64,000 bases of DNA, taken from assembly GCF_052324685.1 (NCBI RefSeq), contig NC_135218.1, positions 12,738,858 to 12,802,857 of the forward strand, written 5' to 3'. The translations under genes were made by a program, and so were the position numbers. Position 1 is the stretch's first letter. The number at the start of each line of letters is the position of its first letter. Below the pieces are notes generated by a model. The model worked only from the letters and a program-made list of their open reading frames with translations, did not search any database and was not told the origin of the DNA. Below, one piece after another: positions 41,171 through 50,714 of this stretch. The stretch is from Brachyhypopomus gauderio (Eukaryota > Chordata > Actinopteri > Gymnotiformes > Hypopomidae).

Positions 41171-44100
41171 TACACTTTAACAAACTTGGCTGAGCAGGTG
41201 GGACGCAGATGCAGCTTTCTGGAGTTTTAATAAAGGAACTAATACAAAACCAACATATTCACACAAAGAACAGAGGTGACAAGAACTGCTAACATGAAAA
41301 GACACAAGGAGCATGAACTACATGAACAAACATAATTACTCACAACTTAGAACATACAACTTACAACCTACAATAACCCACAACACTAAAGACCAAACAC
41401 AGGACTTAAAATACACGAACTCAACAAGGAACCCAACAAGACACACCTGAAAGCAATAACAAGGGGTGGAGACCTAGGCAGGGGTGTGAAAACAGAGACA
41501 ACAAGGAATTCCAAAATAAAAGACACTCAAACACACAGAGAACAAAACAAAATACATGACTGACAGGGGGAGGCAGGACCACATGACATACACATACACT
41601 TACTTCAGGTTCATTGTGCAATTAAAAGTTACACCAACTCTCATGCACATCAGTCACTATACATGCCAGTACCATTTTCATGCTTGAAAACCATTGTGTA
41701 CATGCTCATGCACACATGAGACTAACAAACTGCATTCTCAACACCAATCCAGGGTATTTGGTATTGTTGTACTTGTTACAGATACATAGAGTATTTACAT
41801 ACAAAACAGCAAAATCCTGAGTGCTTTTTTAAAAAGCGATTTCACCTTGTAAATTCCATTGTAATGGTCATTATGCATATTATTCAGTATCTACTGTAAA
41901 TTAGTCATTAACTATACTGAGTATAATAATAAAGGTGTAAGAAATGAGATTCTGAACCCACTGATAGGTATTTGCACTATAAGACTATAAGACATTTACT
42001 CGGTATGTTAGCAGGGTTGCCAACTCTCACAATTACCACAATTACACAATTACAAAGTTGCCATCCCTGTGTTAGAACAGTGAATTTCATCAAACTCTCC
42101 TGTCCAAAAAAGTGGATTTAAATTTGCTTTTATCCTTTAAGCCAAAGCACAGCTTTATTCAGAATTCCCAAAGTAAAACATTAACCTTAAAATTGTGAGC
42201 ATTGTCAGTGCTGAGAATAACCAATTAAAAAAACTGTGGGTATTTGGCTGTGGGGAGTAAACACAGGAGATTTTGTTGTGTAGCTTTCACTGCAGTGCTA
42301 GCTCTGAACACCAGTGTTTTTCCTCCTGCAGTCTTCGTAGGCAGGTAGCCGCCATCAATAAACTGTCAGAGGAAGGAATGTTCTTCTGGGATTATGGCAA
42401 CGCTTTCCTTCTGGAGGCTAAGAGAGCAGGCAAGTATCACTGCCATAAACAGGAGCTATGCGGTGTAACCCTGCATAGACGTCTTTGTGTATCTTTGTAT
42501 ACATATGTATAAACTTTGGGTTCATAATGCTGTAATCACTCCAGGTGCAGCGGTGGAAAAGACAGGGGGAGGAGATACAGAGTTTAAATATCCCTCTTAT
42601 GTACAACACATAATGGGGTGAGTTGCAAAGACATACATCCACATCCAAGCCACCAGGGGGCCCCCAAGAGCACCAAGATATCATGATGAGCCTATTAACA
42701 ACATTATTTGTTATTTGTTTACATAACAAATTGGTGTTGAGGTGGTGGTATGGGGGCCCCAAATGAAATTCTGCTTAGGACCCCATAAAGGCTTGGGCGA
42801 GCCCTAACATAAACAGCACTTTTTCTCTTGTTTAGTCTCTGTGATTTTGACATTCGCCCTCTGTCTGCAGTGACATCTTCTCCCTGGGTTTTGGGCCCTT
42901 TCGCTGGGTTTGCACCTCAGGGAACCCTGCAGATCTTGCCCAGACCGATGACATCGCCACGGCGGTGCTTGAGGAGATCAGTGGTGCGGTGAACGAGCGC
43001 GTACAGCAGCAGTACAGTGACAACATCCGCTGGATCCGCCAGGCTGCAAAACACAACATGGTGCCGTACACCGCACACCTGGCCCACATGTACATGCAAT
43101 CCAATTAAACACCAAGTGTGAAAATCTGGATGATTTGATTGGCTGCTTCTGTGTCTAGGTTGTGGGTTCTCAAGCCCGTATTCTCTACTCGGACCAGAGA
43201 GGGAGAGTGTCCATCGCCTTGGCTATAAACAAGGCCGTAGCAGATGGCAGAGTCACAGTAAAGCTCACACCCACCCACCGAGGCACTACTAAACTAACTA
43301 AGAGCTTGATTAGCAGATACAATGATGCAACATCAGGGTGTTCATCTCTCTGTAGGCTCCTGTAGTGATCAGCAGAGATCATCATGATGTCAGTGGCACA
43401 GACAGCCCCTTCAGAGAGACATCCAACATCTATGATGGATCAGCTTTTTGTGCAGGTACACACAACTCTCATTGAGCCACACACACACACACACAAACTA
43501 CACAACAGCATCTGTATTTACTATATGTCTGTATTTTGTGTTTTAGACATGGCCGTGCAGAATGTGATTGGCGATGCATTCCGTGGTGCCACGTGGGTAG
43601 CCCTGCATAACGGAGGTGGTGTTGGATGGTAAACACAGATGGGATTGTACTTCATTATTAATCAACACTACTTGATTTGATATAATACTAATGATACTGT
43701 ATTATTTGTATTATTTTGTGTTGTACTGACTGTGTTGTAGTATTTAGTCAAGAAAAAGAAAAACTAGTGTCTGCGATATATTTACAGTGCTTAAGATGAT
43801 CAATTCAGTCTTGAGAACTGGGGCATGGTGACCATCGTGATGATTAGCTGTGATGGTGTACTGATGTTGTTTTAACGCAGGGGGGAAGTGATGAATGGGG
43901 GCTTTGGACTAGTGCTGGACGGTTCTGAGGAGGCCGGCAAGAGAGCCAGAATGATGCTAAACTGGGATGTTTCTAATGGGGTGAGTGAGTGAGTGAGTGA
44001 GTGAGTGAGTGAGTGAGTGAGTGAGTGAGAGAGAGAAAAGAGACATATAAAAGAAATTTACTAATTTGACTTCCATACTTAAATTCATATATTACACTGG

Positions 44101-44305
44101 GGGAAATGTTTTGTATACTTCTTTATTTATATATACTTTAAATACTTCATGTGTGCAGGTGGCTCGCAGGTGCTGGTCAGGCAACTCTAATGCTTACGAG
44201 ACAGTTCAGCTCGCCATGCAACATCAGGCAGAGCTGAGGGTTACCATGCCGTACAGCGTACAGGACCAGCACGTAGTGGACCGAGCACTGCGGGAATACA
44301 GCTGA
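37562..44305 (+). CDS. uroc1: Urocanate hydratase, urocanase (19 coding exons)
   Basis: The enzyme converts urocanate to imidazolone propionate in histidine breakdown, using tightly bound NAD+. Coding exons are 37562-37687, 38214-38344, 38721-38814, 38998-39057, 39234-39362, 39508-39569, 39744-39810, 40058-40201, 40321-40409, 40678-40740, 40928-41107, 42332-42429, 42545-42617, 42871-43060, 43159-43257, 43356-43455, 43547-43628, 43881-43980 and 44159-44305. They give 677 residues, against about 676 in human. Signatures include TYGGNGQVFSNWAQ, GQMTAGSYCYIGPQGIVHGT, the Gly-rich TSGLGGMSGAQAKAA (GLGGMSGAQ at about 248-256) and ATWVALHNGGGVGWGEV. Exon 12 ends at a non-canonical GC donor (GCAAGT), and exon 14 uses a weak GTGCCG donor. 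At least seven introns carry microsatellites close to a splice site. The chosen ATG has T at -3. Confidence 0.95.
38674..38715 (+). repeat. (TG)n tract replacing the polypyrimidine tract before uroc1 exon 3
   Basis: TG units run to within five bases of the exon 3 acceptor AG (ttgcag), where a pyrimidine tract would normally lie. Confidence 0.95.
39062..39146 (+). repeat. (TG)n starting at the uroc1 exon 4 donor
   Basis: The run begins four bases inside intron 4 (gtaatgtgtg) and continues for about 42 units. Confidence 0.97.
39366..39394 (+). repeat. (CA)n starting at the uroc1 exon 5 donor
   Basis: The CA run begins right after gtaata of intron 5. A near-copy of the preceding exon end (ctcctctccac-ctg-gtcatcaccaac) follows the run at about 39394-39421, suggesting that a slippage or unequal-exchange event duplicated exon sequence into the intron. 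Confidence 0.9.
39703..39739 (+). repeat. (TG)n abutting the uroc1 exon 7 acceptor
   Basis: The TG run is separated from the exon 7 acceptor only by ttag, again taking the place of a pyrimidine tract. Confidence 0.95.
41111..41168 (+). repeat. (CG)n/(CA)n compound repeat at the uroc1 exon 11 donor
   Basis: Immediately after the donor gtgca there is a (CG)8 run, potentially Z-DNA-forming, followed by about 20 CA units. Confidence 0.93.
41180..41600. repeat. A-rich repeat-like stretch in uroc1 intron 11
   Basis: A/C-rich, strongly strand-biased sequence with many acaa/caag words and no coding capacity. It has the texture of a degraded dispersed repeat, but I cannot assign a family. Confidence 0.3.
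42640..42812. mobile_element. MITE-like element with GGGGCCCC ends in uroc1 intron 13
   Basis: Blocks cagggggcccccaagagc and gtatgggggccccaaatg, then cataaaggcttgggcgagcc, match by memory the terminal region of a common teleost non-autonomous DNA element (ends resembling CAGGGC...GAGCC). It has no coding capacity, and the left boundary is unclear. Confidence 0.45.
43981..44028 (+). repeat. (GTGA)n tetranucleotide at the uroc1 exon 18 donor
   Basis: The repeat starts at the splice donor itself: GTGAGTGAGT... so that every four bases recreate a GTGAGT donor-like word. About 12 units, then GA-rich sequence. Confidence 0.95.
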
Positions 44306-44406
44306 ACTACTCATGACGCACATGCAGTGATATTTAAGATCACGGACAACAGATGACTCGAGTCATGAATTCCAGAATTATGTAATAGAATAATTGACTA
44401 ATGTGT

Positions 44407-44412
44407 AATAAA
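44407..44412 (+). terminator. uroc1 polyadenylation signal
   Basis: AATAAA about 100 bases after the uroc1 stop codon. Confidence 0.6.
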
Positions 44413-44744
44413 TCAGGCAAGATTCGATCCAAATAGACGTTATGTGCAGATTCATACAATATTTGCTTCGCTGTGCATCGACAAGACTACAACTATAGTA
44501 CATGATGCATTGTAATTGGGAACTGTCTTCATCAGCATGTCCTTGAATATCATATTATAAGTAAAATTACCATTAAATCTGTTCGCCAGCTGATGAAAAG
44601 CTCAAAGTGTAACAGCAATAGCGTTAAATATACCTGGCTGGAGCATAACAGTTCGCTAGCAAGATATTTAACATAGACGCAAACGGGACGTTTAAAACAC
44701 CAAACGCCTCTGGTGTAGATGGGTTTAAAAGTTGCAACAGATCT

Positions 44745-44758
44745 GTTGCCATGGCTAC
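44745..44758 (+). promoter_or_regulatory. Candidate X-box (RFX site) upstream of the 44.9 kb gene
   Basis: GTTGCCATGGCTAC fits the X-box pattern bound by RFX factors, which drive ciliary genes (GTTGCC, spacer, then a near-RGYAAC half). It lies 168 bases before the first ATG of the next gene. A palindromic GTTGCAAC at 44731-44738 lies next to it. The surrounding DNA is CpG-rich. Confidence 0.55.
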
Positions 44759-44925
44759 ACGCACAAACGCGCGCGACTGTGTGACCTCTGAAAACGGATT
44801 TCAGTGCTCATGACGCAGGGCCACGTATTTGTTTATAGCAATGCATCTAATGTACTTTTCATGCAAATAATAGTTAAAAAGAACGTTTTGCTTATGGATG
44901 AACTGGTCTTGAACGAGGAATTTAG

Positions 44926-46685
44926 ATGATTAAAAAACGAGATCTATTACAAACGCACTTATTTAAAATAACTTGTCGTGTGTTATTTGGACCACCAAAG
45001 TCCAGGGACCGGATCATCGTCGCGCCTCCAATGTCGAGATTCTTAGTTATGACATGCGGTCGAACTAAACTTCCGGATTTAACCATAACCACTGGGTTGG
45101 GAAACGAGAGCGCTGCGGCCCAGAGATTCAGAAGTTATCCGGGGATGGAACACGTGGAGCTTGCAGATTGGATCCGGGAGAGACGGGCGTTTCGCGAAGG
45201 TCTTGACGGCCTGGGAGATCTGGATAAATGGTTCTACAGCAAACCAGACCTCACGGAAATGGAAATTCTTGTGATGGATCGTGGGAAACAAACACAGAAA
45301 ATGCTACCTGGGGCACTCCCTGACACGACCAAGGTAGATACGATCGAGTAAAGTGGAAATGAGAATGTTGGTTGATTATAAAACCCATAATGAGAATGTC
45401 CACTTCAGGTGGCTCGGCCCATGAACAGAGAGACGTCTTCACAGATGCAAGCAGGGTGTGAGTTTCAACTCGAGGATGCGGAGGTGAGAAGATTCTCCAA
45501 ACAGCTGGCGAATCAGGAGGCGTGATTTAGCTCCGATGACAGTGCGCTGGAGGAGCAGGGAGAATTAGATACAGCGACAGTGCAGGAGGGTTAGACACCC
45601 GGATACAAATGCAGTAGCACTTTAGTAAAAATTAAGATTAGTCTCATATTTGATTTTTGGCCTTTATATCTGACCTGCTGCAGGATGACATACACAGGGG
45701 CGAAATTCTGCCGAACCCAGTTCAGATGGGCAGTACAACCCAGGAAGCCCATTCCTACCCATCCTCTCTGGGAGGTCCCACAGGCGATATCGTGGACGGC
45801 TTCAGAGGACAAAGCCTGGAGGAATATCTAAACTGTGTAGAGCAAAGCAAGCGGCAGGGCCTGTTTATCAGCCAGACTACACTAAAGAGAGGCATGCCTC
45901 CTTCAACATCTACACCATGTGTTACAGATGTCTAAACAAGTACACCAAAACCTTATTATAATCATATACCTCATCCCCTCCTCACACATACACACACACA
46001 CTTTGTTTCTCAGCCTTGCTGTACCCTGGAGATGTGAGTGTGTGTAAGGAGCTGGCATTAAGGCAGGCAGGCTCAAGTGCTCTGCCAGGCCCACAGAACC
46101 GTGGGAGGGGCCGGGAGTCCTACGCCAGTCCTCCAAGATATGGAACAGAGGAGGAGAACATAGACAAACGTAAAGGCCACAAAGACAGGCAAGTGACTGA
46201 CTGACGTGATCGTGCAGCTCCTGCACTGCCTGCATCTGGACAGGTCATAATGCCCTGGACCGCAGTGACCATACATATAAAGTGTTATGATGTGTTCCAC
46301 CCAGTGTAGATGTATCTACCCTAAGATTAAAAGGGACACTATTGCATTTTACACCAATGCAACAGAAGTCAACTATTTATTTCCAGTGCTGTCTTTGAGA
46401 ATGTAATGTCATGTAGCATTCATTACATCTTGAGTTGGGGTGTGTGTGTGTTGCACTAGAAATAAGAGGCAGCCTCTGACTCGACGTGCAGACACATGTG
46501 CCTTCTGGCCAGGACATGATGAGCATGTGCGGGTCTATTATCCTGTTGTGTCTCGCCGTCCTGAGGGTGTGCTGTTTCATCGTGTTCAACACCCTCCAGA
46601 TCCAAGCCCAGGACACTGGCCTGTCAATGAAGCAGGATACTCCACTTCTGGAGACATTAGTGGGCGTAAAGTTTATACCTTATAG
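44926..46685 (+). CDS. Unassigned conserved-looking protein, possibly EFCAB12-like (5 exons)
   Basis: I do not recognise this gene with certainty. Exons 44926-45333, 45409-45483, 45684-45891, 46014-46188 and 46460-46685 join in phase to a 363-residue frame with no internal stop. Visible features are a basic N-terminus, a charged stretch ending GDLDKWFYSKPDLTEME, a Gly/Pro-rich middle, TTLKRALLYPGDVSVC across the exon 3/4 junction, and a C-terminal exon with FWPGHDEHVRVYYPVV and PGHWPVNEAGYSTSGD. No EF-hand loop, signal peptide or membrane segment is evident. Introns 3 and 4 would have GC donors (GCATGC and the consensus GCAAGT). The upstream X-box suggests a ciliated-cell role, and wording plus a 3q21-type neighbourhood make EFCAB12 a candidate. 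An alternative start is the in-frame ATG at 45031. Exon 3 could instead end at a weak GT donor about 55 bases earlier. Confidence 0.55.
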
Positions 46686-47131
46686 GGTTCTCTGTGACAC
46701 TTTACAGCCCACATTATGATTTCAAACGCTCTCTGGAACCCTCTGCACTACCTTCTAGAACCTCATATTCTAGAACCTAGAACCTAGTTCATATTCTGGT
46801 GCTCCTTTTCTATAACCCACTATTTAGTTTAGTTCCTAATCTACCCTCTTGGCTCTTATATTCGGATGTTTGTAAGATCTTAAACAACCTGGACTGACCT
46901 TGGTAGTGTTTTATGTATCCACTGCAGTGTAATAGATTACCAGCCAGCCCTCTTAGTTCCCACTAATGTGCTGGAATATGTCAGTTAAAAAATATTACTT
47001 ATTGATAAGTACATGATTGTTTTTGTATTATCCCATGATTCCGTAAATAATAAGATGTGGTGAATTAGATGCTAACTGAACATTTGGCTTACTGACTTTT
47101 TACCATTCATTGTGCCCTCGGGGGTTAACAA

Positions 47132-47137
47132 AATAAA
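47132..47137 (+). terminator. Polyadenylation signal of the 44.9 kb gene
   Basis: AATAAA about 450 bases after the proposed stop codon and 410 bases before the next gene's ATG. Confidence 0.5.
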
Positions 47138-47546
47138 AGTACATTGTAGTTTCCAAGTACACCCTGGAGATTCGTGTTTTCAATGAGGTTGATGCCTAAT
47201 TAGACCACTAGGTGGTAGTGTTACAGGGCAGAATACTGTGTTCATACATCAAAGAACTACAACATGTAATTGTTGTCACAGATGAGCTGTAAGATATGTT
47301 GTGCTTCTGCGTTATCTATAAGTAAATACTTACTTTCCAACCTTCTATTCAACAGGGTTTTTTATGTATGTGCTGAATTTGATGGCCTGTTAAACAGCTA
47401 TGATTTGCATTCGGAAGTGAGAGTGTGTGTGTGCATGCGTGTGTGTGTGGGTTTGCTGTATTTGTTTACTCAGATGTAGATCATTCACATCTTCAAGTGA
47501 GAACGTCAAATATACAGAGTGCAGTTTGCTGGCGGATGCTAGGAAG

Positions 47547-49197
47547 ATGTCCCGCGTTTTAAGTTCACTCCTGACGACTCGTGAGAACGGGCTGCTGTTC
47601 AACCTGGTGGGCCAGGACTGCAGTGTGAGTCTAGAACACCTCTACCTCCTCTTCCTCCTCTTCTTCCTCTTCTTCCTCTTCTTCCTCTCCTCAGCATGCC
47701 ACTTGCCTAATGGGGGTTTGCTATTCTGTGGTTAATAAAAAGAGCACTTTGCTTCTACTTGATTTCGATTTCGAACTTGTTTTAAGTATTAATTTGCTTA
47801 CAAACAGCTGTGCAGTAAAGGGTACATGACTGGGGTTGAAAATGATTTGTGGATTAATTAAATAAATATTAAATACTACATATATTTTAGATTCATATAC
47901 ATATTGTATATATTATATATTTCATTTGTAAAATCATCTGGTTGTATTTTGTTCTCTGTATACAGTGTAAAGGAATAGAATATATAATTCTGAGAGAGAG
48001 AGAGAAAGAGAGAGAAAGTGTGTGTGTGTTTATTAAGAGGTTGATTTGTTTATGGTAGCTTTGTGTTACACTGTGTTCTCTTCCTTCATAGCTCATTTTA
48101 CTGGCAAAACCCAAACCAGTACATGACTTTACTGCCGTTATGTGTGTGTGTGCAGGTCTCCGCATGTGCGGTGGTTCAGCTGTATCTGGCAACCTCACCT
48201 CGTGAAGGTCAAAAATCTCAATGGGAAATATACAGTTGTGGAGTTTTGTGTCTGGTGCGAGACAGAAAACTAAATTCAACATTTATGCGGCTCTTCAGTG
48301 TCAAGGTTACTCAAAAGCACAAAAATTCATATAAATGCACAGGTTACTGTGTAGACACATGCTTATATTGATATATTGTCCTGATTGTGCATCTGATTTC
48401 CATGCGTGCTATATACCTGTAAATAATGTGTTGAATCATGTTTCTTGCTTAACAACTACATATCACAAAGTATATTCAACATCTAACCAATGAAATTCTT
48501 AAATCAGCGTTATCTTGACAGAATAACTAACTGAATTTAATGCCAGTAATATCTGGTTCTTTCTCTGCAGAGGGCCAAGTTGCTATGGGAACAGGAGCTG
48601 TATACACCTTTTGAGTATTCAACCCCCTGCCACTATTTCCACACCTTCCCCAGTGATGTTAGTAACACACAGCTCCATTATACCCCATCCCCTTTTTCAT
48701 GTTTGTCTGTGTCTCTGTATTTTAAGTATGTGCTGTGTGTGTGTTTCTGCCTTATATGTGTAGGACTGTCGGGCAGGGCTGAACTTTGCTAACGAGGAGG
48801 AGGCTTGCAGGTTCTGCAGCGCTGTACAAAAGTGCATCAGCAGTACTAAAGGTCAGTACCTCTCCCACTAATCCCCTCTCTAAATGAACTCTCCCACTGA
48901 AATTTCTGAAAATATTCCCAGTAAATTCCTCTCCCACTAAACCCCTCCAATTGAACACTACCACTGAAGTCCCATGTCGCTGACCTCCAGCACTGGACTC
49001 CCACTGCTCCTCAGTCCTGCCCAGGCAGGCAAGGATTCAGGCCAGCTGACCTCCTGCTCTGACCAGCCCTGTAACTGTGTCCCATAGTGCCTTGCACACT
49101 GGTTCGAAGTCATAGTCTGGACTCAACCTCACCTTGGTTGCTGAGAGATAAGCTCAACGCATGTCTGACTGCATCGTTAACAGGAAGACGGTGAGGA

Positions 49198-49235
<38 letters not shown>

Positions 49236-49813
49236 AAATGTTCACAGATTTCAGAATGCATTTTTAATGGTTTAAAACCCAACTAGGCGTTGACTACTTA
49301 TTTAGTTCCGTTTGACTGGGGCCAGTTATTTTGTTTTCTTTGTCTCCTTGTCCCATAACCATCCACTGTTGACTTGGAGGTGAACAATCAAACATTCAGA
49401 CCAGGGACCAACGAAGTTATGAGTTCCCCAATGGACCAGCCAGGTGCTTCCCCAAGGACCCTCTCCAACTCTACAGCTGGATCTGTTTCTTTGGCTGAGA
49501 GGAAGGGACCTCTGCCCCCCATACCTTCACACGCAAGCACAGCCTCACCAGCCCCAGTGCACGCTGAGGTGCAGAATCTTACTGCTGGCTTTTCCGTCCC
49601 TCTCCCTCCCCCTTACCCAGCCCCAAGATTAATTGGAAATCTAGCAGGAGTAAAGAAAAGTGCCAGCTTTTCTCCGGTGAGTAAACAGCAAGGCCACCCT
49701 CCATTTTGTAAACATGCACATGATATTTAGGTGTAAACCAAAAGGCCACTTTATTGGACATGATTATCCTTTAACTTTTGGAGCGTCCCTGTATGGAATC
49801 CAGACACATTGCA

Positions 49814-49896
<83 letters not shown>

Positions 49897-50559
49897 TGCA
49901 GCATATAATCCACCTACATCCAGCATATAATCCAAAAAGGGGGCCATGTAGATGTAATCAACTCTGTGATCAAAGGGGTCCAACTAACATCCAGGAGTCC
50001 GACTAATGTCCATACACACCACTGGTCACTCCAGATAGGTGATGACCAGCTGATGACCAGTTGGAGTGCCATTGCTGTCTAAGGAACACAGAAAGGCCAT
50101 TAGGCCAAAGAGCACATTAACTGGATCACTGAGCAGTGGAACAAACATCATCTGGACAAATGAATCCAGATTTCTGTTCCTCTATGCAGATGGGAGGGTC
50201 AGAGTTTAGAACAAGCAGCATGGATGAATTGTGTCAGGTGTCAACAGGCTGGTGAAAGTAATAATGTACTGTATATCAACATGTCAGTACCTCTAATTTG
50301 CTATCCTGTTTGCTTAGATTCAACACCTAGTGGAATCTGTGCCACAAATTGTGGTTCTGAGGGGAACCCAGTGTGCTACTAGATGGGTGTCTCTATTAAA
50401 GTGGCCATTCAGTGAAGGTATAAAGCACATGAAGTTTTGTATGGGTTTGACTATTTGCTAATGTGAGTTTAATCTTATTGTAGGGAGAAAATTATTCTTA
50501 TGCTGCAATGAAGACTCAAAGAAGCCTGCATTCTACAGGTTCATCTGCTTTCTGACCCG

Positions 50560-50612
<53 letters not shown>

Positions 50613-50714
50613 CTACTGACACTGTTCTGTTTTGATTCATGTTTCATACCTTAAGTTTTTTGTTTTCACTGTTTTTTTTCTGTTTTTGCAGCTAACAAAG
50701 GAACAAAGAGTTAG
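47547..50714 (+). CDS. WASP-family WH1-domain protein lacking CRIB and VCA (8 exons)
   Basis: Exons 47547-47624, 48156-48305, 48571-48657, 48764-48851, 49088-49190, 49400-49676, 50484-50538 and 50692-50714 join in phase to 286 residues ending NKGTKS. Residues about 5-135 form a WH1 (EVH1) domain of the WASP/N-WASP type: AVVQLY, KLLWEQELY (79-87), YFHTF (98-102) and DCRAGLNFANEEEA (106-119). This domain in WASP binds WIP. A proline-rich tail follows, with KGPLPPIP (204-211) and VPLPPPYPAP (about 235-244), plausible SH3 or profilin ligands. No CRIB, WH2 or acidic Arp2/3-binding segment is seen before the stop, whereas WASP proteins run to about 500 residues. All introns have GT-AG ends. The first four exons are confident; exons 5, 7 and 8 rest on phase and splice sites only. 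It could be a diverged WASP duplicate acting without Arp2/3 activation, or the 3' model may be incomplete. Confidence 0.7.
49200..49232 (+). repeat. (CA)n microsatellite in intron 5 of the WH1 gene
   Basis: The CA run starts about ten bases after the proposed exon 5 donor. Confidence 0.93.
49735..50415 (+). mobile_element. Tc1-like DNA transposon relic
   Basis: Inverted ends are present: ggccacttta at 49744-49753 and its exact reverse complement at 50397-50406, matching the 'ggccactttatta' ends of a common teleost Tc1/mariner family. On the + strand, 50060-50250 resembles its transposase, including TNESRFLFLYADGRVRV (from 50156), where the family has TDESRF; the second catalytic Asp reads Asn. 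About 0.7 kb remains, so most of the transposase is deleted. It lies in intron 6 of the WH1 gene and contains a (TA)n expansion at 49816-49893. Confidence 0.85.
49816..49893. repeat. (TA)n microsatellite inside the Tc1 relic
   Basis: About 39 TA units. Flanking sequence (gcagcatataatcca) recurs on the right side, consistent with local duplication. Confidence 0.97.
50563..50611 (+). repeat. (CA)n microsatellite in intron 7 of the WH1 gene
   Basis: The CA run begins about 25 bases after the exon 7 donor. Confidence 0.95.

Noticed and set aside
45837-45891. Alternative GT donor for exon 3 of the 44.9 kb gene
   Set aside because: It keeps phase but has a weak ACT/GTGTAG context and would drop a coding-looking stretch; kept only as an alternative.
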